The notes under the pieces are model-generated. The model did no database searches. It saw nothing but the letters and a program-made list of their open reading frames with translations, and was not told the origin of the DNA. Of a stretch of DNA of 64,000 nt, positions 8,701 through 17,239 are shown piece by piece (the first letter of the stretch is position 1; each line of letters begins with the position of its first letter). Origin of the DNA: Streptomyces nitrosporeus (lineage in GTDB: Bacteria > Actinomycetota > Actinomycetes > Streptomycetales > Streptomycetaceae); contig NZ_CP023702.1 in assembly GCF_008704555.1 (NCBI RefSeq), positions 1,302,001 through 1,366,000 on the forward strand, read 5' to 3'. A program made the position numbers and the translations under genes.

Positions 8701-9027
8701 ACCTAAAACCTACCTATCGATAGGTAGGTTTTGCAAGAATCTCTCTTCCGGGACTCCATCCGCCGAAAAGCCGGGGTCAACGGTGCCGCAGGCACGGCAC
8801 CGGCAGGAAGAGGTGCCCGGCGCCCGCGCCTGCCCGCCGGGGAGCCGGCCGGCACCGGTACCGGCCGGGCGTTCGCGGCCGTCCGCGGGACGGGTGCGCG
8901 TCACGTGGTGCCGTACCCCCGCTTCCCGGGCGGCTGTCACAAGGACGCGGCGCCGAGGGCACGGCGCTGAGGACGCGGCGCCGAGGGCGCCGGCCCCGGC
9001 GGGGTGGCGGTGGCGGGGCCCGGCCGG
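8701..9027. other. Gene-free stretch upstream of the ABC operon
   Basis: Apart from the palindrome at 8705-8732, this is GC-rich DNA with simple repeats of GACGCGGCGCCGAGGGC type around 8942-8995. I see no convincing ORF or RNA. It should hold the promoter of the leftward ABC operon. Confidence 0.5.
8705..8732. promoter_or_regulatory. 28-bp perfect palindrome, probable TetR operator
   Basis: Each half is AAAACCTACCTATC and the two halves match with no mismatch and no spacer. It lies 4 bases upstream of the first start codon of an operon whose last gene encodes a TetR repressor. It is AT-richer than its surroundings. Size, symmetry and place fit a TetR-dimer operator that would block the promoter or ribosome site when bound. 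Confidence 0.8.
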
Positions 9028-9207
9028 TCAGCCGGAGCAGGCCGTGCGGCCGGCCTCCTGCCACGCGCAGACCGGGCACAGGGTGGCGCCCTTCGCCGAC
9101 TCGGGGTACTCGGTCGGCTCCCGGCACAGCACGCACTCCGCGAACGGCCCCTCCACGGGTCCGGGTACGGGCGGTCGCTCGGGTGTGGCGCAGTAGGCGT
9201 CGTCCAT
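9028..9207 (-). CDS. Small protein with two CxxC pairs
   Basis: 59 residues: a Pro-rich start, then CVLCREPTEYPESAKGATLCPVC, two Cys pairs spaced as in a small zinc ribbon, and a short tail. I do not recognise a named family; similar short Streptomyces proteins are annotated as hypothetical. It probably binds one zinc (inference from the spacing). The ATG at 9207 gives a compact protein; the frame stays open upstream but that part looks like the shadow of the next gene. Its stop lies just inside the GC-rich gap. Confidence 0.6.
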   Translation of the reverse strand: MDDAYCATPERPPVPGPVEGPFAECVLCREPTEYPESAKGATLCPVCAWQEAGRTACSG

Positions 9208-9260
9208 GTGCACGAGCGTACTCACCGTCCCGCGGGCGTACTCGCTGTCCGCAGGCGTAC

Positions 9261-10964
9261 TCACTCGCGCACGGCGGTGAGCCGCGCCGTGAACCAGGCC
9301 ACCGCCACGGCCAGGAGCATCGCCGCTCCCGAGGCCGCCAGGGGCAGGCGCACGGTGCCGTCCTGTGATCCGGAGACCAGGTCCGTCACGGCGGAGCGCG
9401 CGGGCGAACCGCCGGCCACGAGGGCGAGCAGGGTGCCGAGCACGGTGGCGGCGAGCGACCGTCCACGGCGGTGCAGGACCGGACGGGCGCAGAGCGCCCC
9501 GATGGCGGTGCCCACCAGTGCGCAGGAGGCCGTGGCGAGCAGCCCGGCGAGCGCGGCGGACGGGAGCGGGATGCCGGTGGTGCGGTCGTTGCCGACCGGC
9601 GCGCCGGTCAGCAGGACGAGCCCGGTGGCCGCGACGCCCAGCGCCAGGGTGCAGCCGAGGGCGGTGAGCAGGGCGGCCAGATGGGCCCGGCCCGGTCCCG
9701 CGGCGGCCGCGGTGACGTCCCGGGAGGCGGGCGGCTCCTGGGTCACGCAGAGACGGGCCAGCCAGGCCCCGGCGGGCAGCAGGGCGGCGGCCGCGTATCC
9801 GAGGGAGTCCAGCAGCGGCTGCCCGGCCTGGATGCCGATCCCGGCGAAGGCCGCGTACAGGAGGACGGGCGCGAGCCATCGCTGTGAGCGGGCGAGCAGG
9901 GCGGCCTGGCAGCGCAGCAGGGGGCCGAGCCGGCGGCCGGGTGCCCGGGGGACACCGGCGGGCCGTGGGGCACCCGGCCGTACGGGCGGGGCCGGGGCGG
10001 CCGCTTCGGTGTGCCCCCTCCGGCCGCCGTCCGGCCCGGCCGGGCCCGCGGCCGTCGCCGTGCTCTCGTCAGGCGCCGGGGGCCCGTCGGACGTCCGTGC
10101 CGCTTCCGGTGCCGGCTCCGGGGTGAGCCGGGTGATGTGCCAGGGCTCGCCCGAGGTCAGCAGGGTGCGCAGCAGTCGGTCCGAGTGTGCCGTGGCGACC
10201 GTGAGGAGGACCCGGCCGGGGGTGTCCGGGTCCCGTTGGCAGGCCGGTGCGCCGGGCAGCCGGGGCGGAAGCGTCGCGCCGGGCGGGGCCGTCGCCTCGA
10301 TCCGGACCCGGGAGGCCCCCGCGGCCCCGGCAGGCCCTACGGTCCCGGCGGAAGCGGTCGGCCCGGTGGTCCCGGCAGGCCCTACGGCCCCGGCGGAAGC
10401 GGCCGGTACGGCTGTGAGCCGGCCGCCGCCCAGCAGGTACACGGCGTCGACCGAGCCCGCCAGACGGCGTGGATCGTGGTCGACGAAGACCACGGTGGCT
10501 CCGGCGGCGACCCGTTCCCCGACGGCCCGGTCGAGTTCCTCGCGGGCCGCCGCGTCCAGCCCGGTCCACGCCTCGTCCAGGACCAGCAGGTCCGGTTCCG
10601 CCATGAGCGCCTGGACGACGGCGACCTTCTGGCTGCTGCCCTTGGACAGTTCCGCCAAGGGCGTGCGGGCGTACTCGGCCGCGTCGAACCTGGTCAGCCA
10701 CCGTTCGGCCCGCCGGGCCGCCTCCGCGGTGCCCAGACCGTGCACCCTGCCCAGGTGGACCAGGTAGCCGGCCGCGGTGAACGGCAGGGCGGCCGGGAAG
10801 CGTTCGGGGACGTACGCCGTGCGCGGGCGCCCCTCGGCCCGCCCCTCGGTCGGCGCGTCGATACCGGCGAGCAGCCGGAGCAGGGTGGACTTCCCGGTGC
10901 CGTTGGCGCCCTGGAGCCGTATCAGGGTGCCGCGCGGCAGCACCAGGTCGGCCCCGCGCACCAC
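9261..10964 (-). CDS. ABC transporter, ATPase-permease fusion
   Basis: At least 567 residues. The ATPase comes first: Walker A GANGTGKST (19-27), an atypical signature LSKGSSQ (106-112) in place of LSGGQ, and Walker B DLLVLDEAW. A low-complexity Gly/Pro/Ala/Thr linker follows (about 190-220, collagen-like), then a variable region and a membrane domain with about five to six hydrophobic segments to the C-terminus. The GTG at 10964 is the first standard start, but codons up to about 11021 encode VELNLRGAGRRYGLRG, which looks like the missing first strand of the ATPase. Translation may begin at CTG 11012, behind AGGAGAAGG, overlapping the AIM24 stop. The substrate is unknown. Confidence 0.72.
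   Translation of the reverse strand: MVRGADLVLPRGTLIRLQGANGTGKSTLLRLLAGIDAPTEGRAEGRPRTAYVPERFPAALPFTAAGYLVHLGRVHGLGTAEAARRAERWLTRFDAAEYARTPLAELSKGSSQKVAVVQALMAEPDLLVLDEAWTGLDAAAREELDRAVGERVAAGATVVFVDHDPRRLAGSVDAVYLLGGGRLTAVPAASAGAVGPAGTTGPTASAGTVGPAGAAGASRVRIEATAPPGATLPPRLPGAPACQRDPDTPGRVLLTVATAHSDRLLRTLLTSGEPWHITRLTPEPAPEAARTSDGPPAPDESTATAAGPAGPDGGRRGHTEAAAPAPPVRPGAPRPAGVPRAPGRRLGPLLRCQAALLARSQRWLAPVLLYAAFAGIGIQAGQPLLDSLGYAAAALLPAGAWLARLCVTQEPPASRDVTAAAAGPGRAHLAALLTALGCTLALGVAATGLVLLTGAPVGNDRTTGIPLPSAALAGLLATASCALVGTAIGALCARPVLHRRGRSLAATVLGTLLALVAGGSPARSAVTDLVSGSQDGTVRLPLAASGAAMLLAVAVAWFTARLTAVRE
10326..10406. repeat. Two copies of a 36-bp direct repeat inside the ABC fusion gene
   Basis: Bases 10326-10361 and 10371-10406 match at all but about two positions, with a 45-bp period. 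They encode the repeated Ala-Gly-Thr/Ala-Val-Gly-Pro linker, so the linker length may vary between strains in steps of 15 residues. Confidence 0.8.
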
Positions 10965-11008
10965 CCAGGCGCCCCGAAGGCCGTAACGGCGGCCGGCCCC
11001 GCGCAGGT

Positions 11009-11686
11009 TCAGCTCGACGACGCCTTCTCCTGCTTGAGTTCGCTCGGCCGTACGATCACGAAGCCCTCGCCCTGGAGCATCAGCTGGACCGCCTCGCCGG
11101 AACCACCGCGCACCATGGACCCGAAGCTCTGCGAGCGGTGCAGCGAGGTGTTCAGCTGGGCACTCCAGCCGACGACCGCGTCCGTGTCGACGTACACCGG
11201 CTGCTGGGCGGTGACCGGGATGACGATGGGGTGGCCGTCACAGATCAGGCCCAGCTTCCCGTAACCGCTGAAGACGCTGTTGAAGAGCCCGCCGCCGGCC
11301 ATCCCGGCGCCCTTGACCGTCTTGATCTCGTAGGAGAGGCCGGCGTCGAAGCAGAGGACGTTGCGGCCGTTGACGGTCAGGACGTCGCCCTGCTCCATCT
11401 CCACGATGAAGCAGTTCGCCGCCTCGTGGGCGAACCACGCCTCGCCCTGTCCCCGGACCGCCATGAGCGGCAGCCCCTCCCCGGTGACCGCGCGCTTGAG
11501 CATGCCGCCGATGCCCTGGCCCTTGCGCTCGAACTGGAGGTTGCCGCGGAAGGCGATCATCGAGCCCTGGCGGGCGTGCATCTCGCCGTTGACGGCGTAC
11601 TTGATGGACTTGGCGTTCTGCAGGGTCATCCCGGGGGCGGTGGCCTGCTCGGCCAGGTGCTCGCTGGAAAAGAGGTCGCTCTTCAT
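11009..11686 (-). CDS. AIM24 / DUF124 family protein
   Basis: 225 residues without signal peptide or membrane segment. The family is recognised from MIAFRGNLQFE, GEAWFAHEAANCFIVEMEQGD, GLLFNSVFSGYGKLGL-like and PVYVDTDAVVGW blocks. AIM24 proteins adopt a TRAP-like beta fold; the bacterial role is not known. ATG 11686 follows GAGG with an 8-base spacer. The stop codon lies inside the N-terminal part of the next leftward gene, the ABC fusion, so the two are probably co-transcribed. Confidence 0.82.
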   Translation of the reverse strand: MKSDLFSSEHLAEQATAPGMTLQNAKSIKYAVNGEMHARQGSMIAFRGNLQFERKGQGIGGMLKRAVTGEGLPLMAVRGQGEAWFAHEAANCFIVEMEQGDVLTVNGRNVLCFDAGLSYEIKTVKGAGMAGGGLFNSVFSGYGKLGLICDGHPIVIPVTAQQPVYVDTDAVVGWSAQLNTSLHRSQSFGSMVRGGSGEAVQLMLQGEGFVIVRPSELKQEKASSS

Positions 11687-11711
11687 CCGGGCATCCTCAC
11701 CCGGAGCACCG

Positions 11712-11825
11712 CCTTCCGCCAAGAGGCTCCTCCCGCTCGCCGGAAGGGGCCTCCGCCGGAAGGGACCGCTCCGCCGGAAGGCGCCTTTGCAGGAAGGGCC
11801 CCGCCGGCAGGGGCCTCCCCGCCGC
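11712..11825. repeat. Degenerate GC-rich repeats between AIM24 and the PTH2-like gene
   Basis: About five imperfect copies of a CGCCGGAAGGGGCCT-like unit, 16-22 bases apart, in the gap between two divergent genes. No ORF is convincing here. They could form nested hairpins because CCGG and GGCC cores recur. Confidence 0.5.
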
Positions 11826-11886
11826 CCGGTGTGCTGCCCGGTTCCCGCCCGGGAGGGGGACACGGCGGCCTGGCAGACTGGAGCCC

Positions 11887-12624
11887 GTGAGCAGCGACGA
11901 CGTTCCCGAACCCCTTCCCACCGCTTCCGCGGACAGTCCCTTCCGGGTGGAGCCGGCCCCCCGCGACGAGGCACCGCAGTTCGTGCTTCCGCTGGTGGTG
12001 CGTCTGGAGAAGACCGATCCCCCGGCGCGTACCGACGCCCTGCGGACGGCGGCGCGCGCGGTGCTCACGATCCTGTCGGACGAGCGGTCTCTCGGGGACG
12101 GCGAGTGGGCCGAGGCCGTGCGGGACTGGCAGGACGCCCGGATCCGCAAGGTGGTGCGGCGGGCGCGCGGGGCGGAGTGGCGCAAGGCGTCCGCGCTGCC
12201 GGGCATCACGGTCACCGGCGAGCACGCCGAGGTGCGGGTGTTCCCGCCGGTGCCGCTGGACGGCTGGCCCAAGGAGCTGGCCAAGCTCCAGGTGTCCGGG
12301 ACCGAACTGGACGACCCGGAGCCCCCGCCGGTGCCGGACGGGTCGAAGCCCGTGCTGTGGCTCAACCCCGGGCTGGGCATGTCCGCGGGCAAGACGATGG
12401 CCCAGGCCGGGCACGGCGCGCAGCTGGCGTGGTGGGGGCTGTCGGACACCGAGCGCGAGGCGTGGCGCGCGGCCGGGTTCCCCCTCGACGTGGCCGCCCC
12501 GGACGAGGTCCGCTGGCGTGAACTCACCGGGAGCGGGCTGCCGGTGGTACGGGACGCCGGCTTCACCGAGATCGAGCCGGGTTCCTGCACGGTCGTCGCG
12601 GACCACCCCGCGCTGCGCCGCTGA
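11887..12624 (+). CDS. PTH2-like (peptidyl-tRNA hydrolase II fold) protein
   Basis: 245 residues. The C-terminal third has the PTH2 signature region NPGLGMSAGKTMAQAGHGAQLAW, matching the KMSxGKxAAQxxHA pattern of archaeal and eukaryotic Pth2. The N-terminal about 140 residues are not part of the known domain. Bacteria rely on the unrelated Pth1, so this is an accessory or repurposed enzyme; hydrolase activity is a family-based guess. GTG 11887 is the start, with no obvious Shine-Dalgarno. It is divergent from AIM24 and precedes the DUF692 gene. Confidence 0.7.
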   Translation: MSSDDVPEPLPTASADSPFRVEPAPRDEAPQFVLPLVVRLEKTDPPARTDALRTAARAVLTILSDERSLGDGEWAEAVRDWQDARIRKVVRRARGAEWRKASALPGITVTGEHAEVRVFPPVPLDGWPKELAKLQVSGTELDDPEPPPVPDGSKPVLWLNPGLGMSAGKTMAQAGHGAQLAWWGLSDTEREAWRAAGFPLDVAAPDEVRWRELTGSGLPVVRDAGFTEIEPGSCTVVADHPALRR

Positions 12625-12785
12625 GAGGAAGGCGTTCCGCGGGCGGGCCCGGCGGCTCGCCGGACGCCGCACCGAGGGCGGGCCCGGCCCCGGAACCTCA
12701 AATCATGCTCTGAACGTCCCCGTTCACGGGTTCGGCGCTCCGGCACGGGGCCATGACCCCTGCACAAGGCATGGAGGGGGACGTC

Positions 12786-14105
12786 ATGGGGCTGGGAATC
12801 GGAATCGGCTGGCGCCCGGAGATCGCGGACGCCGTCGAGGAGCTGCCGGGGATCGACTGGGTCGAGGCCGTCGCGGAGAACCTCTGCGACGACCACCTCC
12901 CCGGTCCGCTCGCACGGCTGCGGGAGCGCGGGGTCACCGTCGTCCCGCACGGGGTGTCGCTGGGCCTGGGCGGGGCCGGGCGCCCCGACCCCGGCCGTCT
13001 CGCCGCGCTCGCCGCGCGGGCCACGCTGCTCGGTGCTCCGCTGGTGACGGAACACATCGCGTTCGTACGGGCCGGAGGGCCGCTCACCGCTTCTCCCGGA
13101 CTGGAGGCGGGTCATCTGCTGCCCGTCCCCCGTACCTGGGACGCGCTGGACGTGCTGTGCGAGAACGTCCGGATCGCCCAGGACGCGCTGCCCGTGCCGC
13201 TCGCGCTGGAGAACATCGCGGCGCTGGTCTCCTGGCCGGGCGAGGAGCTGACCGAGGGGCAGTTCCTCGCCGAGCTGGTCGAACGCACCGGGGTACGGCT
13301 GCTGATCGACGTGGCCAATCTGCACACCAACCACGTCAACCGGGGCGAGGACCCCGTGGCGGCCCTCGACGAGCTCCCCGTGGAGGCGATCGCCTACGTC
13401 CATGTGGCGGGCGGGATCGAGAAGGACGGTGTCTGGCACGACACCCACGCCCACCCGGTGACCCGGCCGGTCCTGGACGTGCTGGCGGAACTGCGCTCGC
13501 GGACCGATCCGCCGGGTGTGCTGCTGGAACGGGACGACGACTTCCCGCCCGCCGGGGAGCTGGCCGGTGAACTGGCCGCGATCCGCACCACCCTCGCGAC
13601 CGCCCCGCCCGCGCCGCCGCCCGTGCCCCGTGCCCGGGCGCCGCGCCCCGCTCCGGCCGGGGGCGCCCGGGACCGGGTCGCGGTCGCCCAGACCGCGCTG
13701 CTGTCCGCGCTGGTCGCGGGCGCCCCGGCGCCGGAGGGGTTCGACCGGCGGCGGCTCGGGGTGCAGAGCCGCGCACTGGCCGCCAAGCGCGCCGACGTCG
13801 TCGCCAAGGTCGCGCCGGAGCTCCCGGAGATCCTGGGTGAGGGGTACCGCCCCGCGTTCCTCGCCTACGCCGGGAGCCGTCCGCAGACCGGGGGTTACCG
13901 GCGCGACGCGCTGGACTTCGCGGAACACCTGCTGATCGCGGGGGCCCCGGCCGACGGTGCGGCCCGGGACATGCTGACCGCGTGGTGGCGGGACCGGGCG
14001 TCGCCCCGCCCGCCGCGCCGCGCCGCCCGGCTCCTCCGGGCGGCGGGCGGCACACGCGTGGTGCGGGCCGCTCGCGGTGTTCTCGGCGGGCGGTGGGCGG
14101 GATGA
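12786..14105 (+). CDS. DUF692 / MNIO-family enzyme with a C-terminal SCO6045-like domain
   Basis: 439 residues. The TIM-barrel DUF692 domain (about 1-265) keeps putative metal-site residues: His55 (VVPHGVSLG), Glu89-His90, Glu142-Asn143 (LENIA), Asp175/Asn178/His180/His183 ([14 protein letters not shown]), His206 (YVHVAGG), Asp219-His221 and Glu248. Characterised relatives (MbnB, TglH, ChrH, bufferin enzymes) use two or three irons to modify Cys or Asp in peptides. After a Pro/Ala linker the C-terminal domain (about 300-420) resembles the tail of S. coelicolor SCO6045. ATG 12786 follows GGAGGGGG. Its stop overlaps the next start (ATGA), coupling it to the Cys-tail membrane protein, a possible substrate. 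Confidence 0.85.
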   Translation: MGLGIGIGWRPEIADAVEELPGIDWVEAVAENLCDDHLPGPLARLRERGVTVVPHGVSLGLGGAGRPDPGRLAALAARATLLGAPLVTEHIAFVRAGGPLTASPGLEAGHLLPVPRTWDALDVLCENVRIAQDALPVPLALENIAALVSWPGEELTEGQFLAELVERTGVRLLIDVANLHTNHVNRGEDPVAALDELPVEAIAYVHVAGGIEKDGVWHDTHAHPVTRPVLDVLAELRSRTDPPGVLLERDDDFPPAGELAGELAAIRTTLATAPPAPPPVPRARAPRPAPAGGARDRVAVAQTALLSALVAGAPAPEGFDRRRLGVQSRALAAKRADVVAKVAPELPEILGEGYRPAFLAYAGSRPQTGGYRRDALDFAEHLLIAGAPADGAARDMLTAWWRDRASPRPPRRAARLLRAAGGTRVVRAARGVLGGRWAG

Positions 14106-15103
14106 CCGTGCTGAGCGCTCTCGCCGTCCTGCTGACCGCCGTGGTGGCGGTGCTCTGCGTATGCGTACTGCGTCCGTCCCGCGGGCCGGCCGGGCGGTCC
14201 GCGGACGCCTCGGAGGTCCACGACGTCTTCGAGGCCGCCTTCCTGAGCGGGGGTCCGGCCCGGACGGTGGACACCGCGCTCACCGCGCTGTACGCGGACG
14301 GCCGGCTGGAGATCGGCGGCCCCGGCATCGTGGCCGTACGCCGTGCCGAGGCGCGCGACGCGGTGGAGCGTGCCGTCCTGCGGGAACTGGCCGCCGCGCC
14401 GAGCGGCGCCCTGGACGCCCTGCGGACGGCGGTGATGCGGCATCCGGCGGTGCAGGAGGTCGGTGACGGCCTCGCGGCCCGGGGGCTGCTGGCCGCACCG
14501 GGGGACGACCGCGGCCGGCGGACCCTGGCACGGGTGCTGGCGGCCGGGTCGGGCGTCGCCCTCCCGGTGAGTATCGTCCTGACGGTCCTGGAGTACCTCC
14601 TGCTCACCGACTTCGACGACATGCCGTTCCCGTTCGCCGCCAAGGTGCTGCCCGCGATCATGGCCGGGATCGTCGTCGGTCTGATCGGCGCCCCGTCGGC
14701 CGGATCACGGATCACCCCGGCCGGCCGCCGGGCCGCCGCCCGGTACCGGAACGCTCGTGCCCAGGAGGACGACCCCGTCCTCCTGGTGGCCACCCGGGGA
14801 CCGGCCGCACTGCCGTACACGGAGCTGCGGGAGCGGTTGTCGGCCGCCGCCCGGACCTCCCGGCGGCATCCCTCCCCGCTCCTGGCCACCGGCGGTCCGT
14901 CCGACGGGGGCGTGCCGCCGCCGGTGTGGTGCGCGGGGACGGATCCCGGCCACGAGGGCTGCGGTGCGGGCGGTGACCCGGGGACGGGCTCCTCGTGCGG
15001 TTCCGGAGGCGGCGACGGCGGCGGGTCGAGCTGCGGGAGCGGATCGAGCTGCGGCGGCGGGTCGAGCTGCGGGGGCGGCGGGGGGTGCGGCAGCAGCTCC
15101 TGA
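14102..15103 (+). CDS. TIGR04222-like membrane protein with Gly/Cys-rich tail
   Basis: 333 residues. One membrane segment at the extreme N-terminus, a soluble domain of TIGR04222 type ([32 protein letters not shown]), two hydrophobic segments (about 150-205), a soluble part, then a tail from about residue 280 made almost only of Gly, Ser and Cys (repeats of SSCGGG and SSCGSG). The tail has around eight Cys. The start overlaps the DUF692 stop, so the enzyme and this protein are made together. Cys-rich tails are the kind of substrate MNIO enzymes modify; that link is inference. It could also bind metal directly. Confidence 0.75.
   Translation: MTVLSALAVLLTAVVAVLCVCVLRPSRGPAGRSADASEVHDVFEAAFLSGGPARTVDTALTALYADGRLEIGGPGIVAVRRAEARDAVERAVLRELAAAPSGALDALRTAVMRHPAVQEVGDGLAARGLLAAPGDDRGRRTLARVLAAGSGVALPVSIVLTVLEYLLLTDFDDMPFPFAAKVLPAIMAGIVVGLIGAPSAGSRITPAGRRAAARYRNARAQEDDPVLLVATRGPAALPYTELRERLSAAARTSRRHPSPLLATGGPSDGGVPPPVWCAGTDPGHEGCGAGGDPGTGSSCGSGGGDGGGSSCGSGSSCGGGSSCGGGGGCGSSS
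14980..15100. repeat. Gly/Ser/Cys codon repeat
   Basis: Short in-frame repeats of the AGCTGCGG(C/G) type encode the Gly/Cys-rich tail of the TIGR04222-like protein. Copy number of the SSCGGG unit is likely to vary between strains. Confidence 0.65.
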
Positions 15104-15134
15104 CGGGCTCCGGCTCCTGCGGAGCCCCGGCCCG

Positions 15135-15160
15135 GGCACCGGCACCGGCACCGGCACCGG
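15135..15160. repeat. Hexanucleotide tandem repeat (GGCACC, four copies)
   Basis: Four perfect GGCACC units in the gap between the two TIGR04222-like genes. No coding role seen. Confidence 0.85.
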
Positions 15161-15261
15161 AGCGTCCCGATCCAGCCACTGATGACCGACTACGACCACT
15201 TTTTGTCCACATCACGAACAAGGTATGGCGCTTCTGTGCCCTTCTCGCATAGAAATCGGCC

Positions 15262-16047
15262 ATGCTCTGGGTTCTCTTCCTCCTGGTCGCATGGGGCGCG
15301 GCAGCCGTCTCCTGCATCCGGCTCTGTCTTGTCACCGCGAACGCCGCGCCACGGCCGGGCGATGCCGCCGATGGCCCGCCGCCGCGTGAACTGAGCCTTT
15401 ACGAGACGGCGTTCCTGGCCGGCGGCCCCCATCGGGTCGCCGATCTGGCACTGGTCTCGATGCATCTGCGGCGGGGACTGCTGCTGGCCCACACCGGCTG
15501 GGCGACGGTCGTCGACCCGGAGGGCCGGGACGAGGTGGAGCGCACCGTGATCCGGGCGATCGGCCCGCAGGGGCAGTCGCGGATAGCGCCGATACGGGCG
15601 GCGGCGGCCGCCGCCGACACCGTGCGGGCCCTGGCCGACCGGCTCGTGGCGGCCGGCCTCGCCGTGCCGCACGGGACGCGGACCACTCTGGAGTCGGCGG
15701 CGCGGGGGGTGCGGGGAGCAGCGGTGCTGGTGGTGGTGCTGGCCGTGGCGACCGTGCTGATGCCGGGTCAGGAGACCGGGGACACGGGCCCGGTGGTGGC
15801 GTGGTTCGGGCTGCCGCTGGTGCTGACGCTGGGGTGCCTGGCCATCGCCCGGGTGGAGAGCCATCCGTACAGTCCGTGGGCCTCGCCGTCCGGACAGCGG
15901 TGGCTGGACTCGCTGCCCGCCCCCGCGCACGGGGCCGACCGCGACGTGCTGGCGGCGGTGGCCGTGCGGGGAGCGGCGGCCGTACCGGACCCGGGGCTGC
16001 GGGCCGCTCTGCTCGGCAGCGCACACGGTTCCCGTACCGGGGTCTGA
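15262..16047 (+). CDS. TIGR04222-like membrane protein, tail-less paralogue
   Basis: 261 residues. Same plan as the gene at 14102: N-terminal membrane segment (LWVLFLLVAWGAAAVSC), the block LSLYETAFLAGGPHRVADLALVSMHLRRGLLL that aligns with the paralogue, and two hydrophobic segments (about 148-192). It ends without the Gly/Cys tail. It is separated from the first copy by 158 bases that include a locally AT-richer stretch (15196-15250), so it may have its own promoter. The pair probably arose by duplication; only one copy retains the proposed substrate tail. Confidence 0.75.
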   Translation: MLWVLFLLVAWGAAAVSCIRLCLVTANAAPRPGDAADGPPPRELSLYETAFLAGGPHRVADLALVSMHLRRGLLLAHTGWATVVDPEGRDEVERTVIRAIGPQGQSRIAPIRAAAAAADTVRALADRLVAAGLAVPHGTRTTLESAARGVRGAAVLVVVLAVATVLMPGQETGDTGPVVAWFGLPLVLTLGCLAIARVESHPYSPWASPSGQRWLDSLPAPAHGADRDVLAAVAVRGAAAVPDPGLRAALLGSAHGSRTGV

Positions 16048-16447
16048 GGGACGACGGCTGGTGAGGCGGCGAGGCGCGGTACCGGCTGCCGCGGCCCGGC
16101 CGGAGCGCCCGGCTTCGCCGGACCGTGCGGCCGCGGTGTGCGGCCCCCGGCACGGCGGGCCTGACACGGGGTCAGCGGGTCCGCCGTACCGGGGGGCCGT
16201 TCGGCCCGGGACACACATCGGCCGTACCCGGCACGGGCGGCGGCCCGCGGGGAGGAATGGCTGACTCCCCCGCGGGTCACCGCACATCGCCGGCCGGAGC
16301 CGATGTGCTCCCGGAACCGGACCCGGTGTCGCTGGAACGACGGGCGGCGTCACACACGCCGTTGCCCGCCAACTGATCTTCCGGGTCCGGGCGGCCGGTA
16401 CACGCTGGCTGTGCGGGTCCGGCCACCAGGTCTTCTGTACGCGCCGG
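16048..16447. other. Gene-free stretch between the TIGR04222-like gene and hemQ
   Basis: Convergent intergenic DNA of 400 bases. It contains several GC-rich inverted repeats (for example around 16238-16280, CCCGCGGGGAG against CTCCCCCGCGGG) that could stop transcription from both sides. One short ORF starting at 16257 was considered and rejected. Nothing else recognised. Confidence 0.5.
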
Positions 16448-17161
16448 TTACGCGAGCCCTGCCACCAGGTCCGCGACCGACTTCCTGCGCCCCGTGTAGA
16501 ACGGGACCTCCTCACGCACGTGCAGCCGCGCCTCGGAGCCGCGCAGATGACGCATCAGGTCGACGATGCGGTGCAGCTCGTCCGCCTCGAAGGCCAGCAT
16601 CCACTCGTAGTCGCCGAGCGAGAACGCGGGGACGGTGTTGGCGCGGACGTCCGGGAAGCCCCGGGCCATCTTGCCGTGGTCCGCGAGCATACGACGGCGG
16701 TCCTCGTCCGGCAGCAGGTACCAGTCGTAACTGCGTACGAAGGGGTAGACGCTGACGTAGTTCCGCGGGGTCTCGTCGGCGAGGAAGGCCGGGATGTGCG
16801 ACTTGTTGAACTCGGCGGGCCGGTGCAGGGCCATGTTCGACCAGACCGGTTCCAGGGCCCGGCCGAGCCGGGTGCGCCGGAAGAGGTTGTACGCCTCCTG
16901 GAGCGCGTCCGAGGTCTCTGCGTGCCACCAGATCATCAGGTCGGCGTCGGCCCGCAGACCGGAGACGTCGTAGGTGCCGCGGACGGTGACGTCCTCGGCG
17001 GCGAGCTGGTCGAACAGCTCCTGGACCTCGTCGGCGTAGCCGGTCCGGTCCTCGGGAAGCACATCGCGCAGTTTGAAGACCGACCACAGCGTGTAGCGGA
17101 TGACCTCGTTGAGGTCCTTGGCCTTCTTACCGGCGTTCGGAAGCTTTTCTGGCGCACTCAT
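16448..17161 (-). CDS. hemQ: HemQ, coproheme decarboxylase (chlorite-dismutase family)
   Basis: 237 residues. It carries out the last step of the coproporphyrin-dependent haem pathway: H2O2-driven oxidative decarboxylation of iron-coproporphyrin III to haem b. The family is clear from [43 protein letters not shown] (with the reactive Tyr) and [13 protein letters not shown] (with the proximal His). Its gene follows hemG on the same strand with a 78-base gap, and hemE is a few kilobases away, so the window holds three steps of the same pathway. Confidence 0.93.
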   Translation of the reverse strand: MSAPEKLPNAGKKAKDLNEVIRYTLWSVFKLRDVLPEDRTGYADEVQELFDQLAAEDVTVRGTYDVSGLRADADLMIWWHAETSDALQEAYNLFRRTRLGRALEPVWSNMALHRPAEFNKSHIPAFLADETPRNYVSVYPFVRSYDWYLLPDEDRRRMLADHGKMARGFPDVRANTVPAFSLGDYEWMLAFEADELHRIVDLMRHLRGSEARLHVREEVPFYTGRRKSVADLVAGLA

Positions 17162-17239
17162 ACGGCTATTGTCCCGCCTCGCTCGAATCGCCCTGAACCC
17201 GGGTCGTCCTCCCGGCCGCCGGGCCGTTCTCCCCGGTGA

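Noticed and set aside
16257..16376. Short ORF (about 39 codons) with AGGA before its ATG
   Set aside because: The Shine-Dalgarno touches the ATG, the composition is not protein-like and the region looks like convergent terminator DNA.
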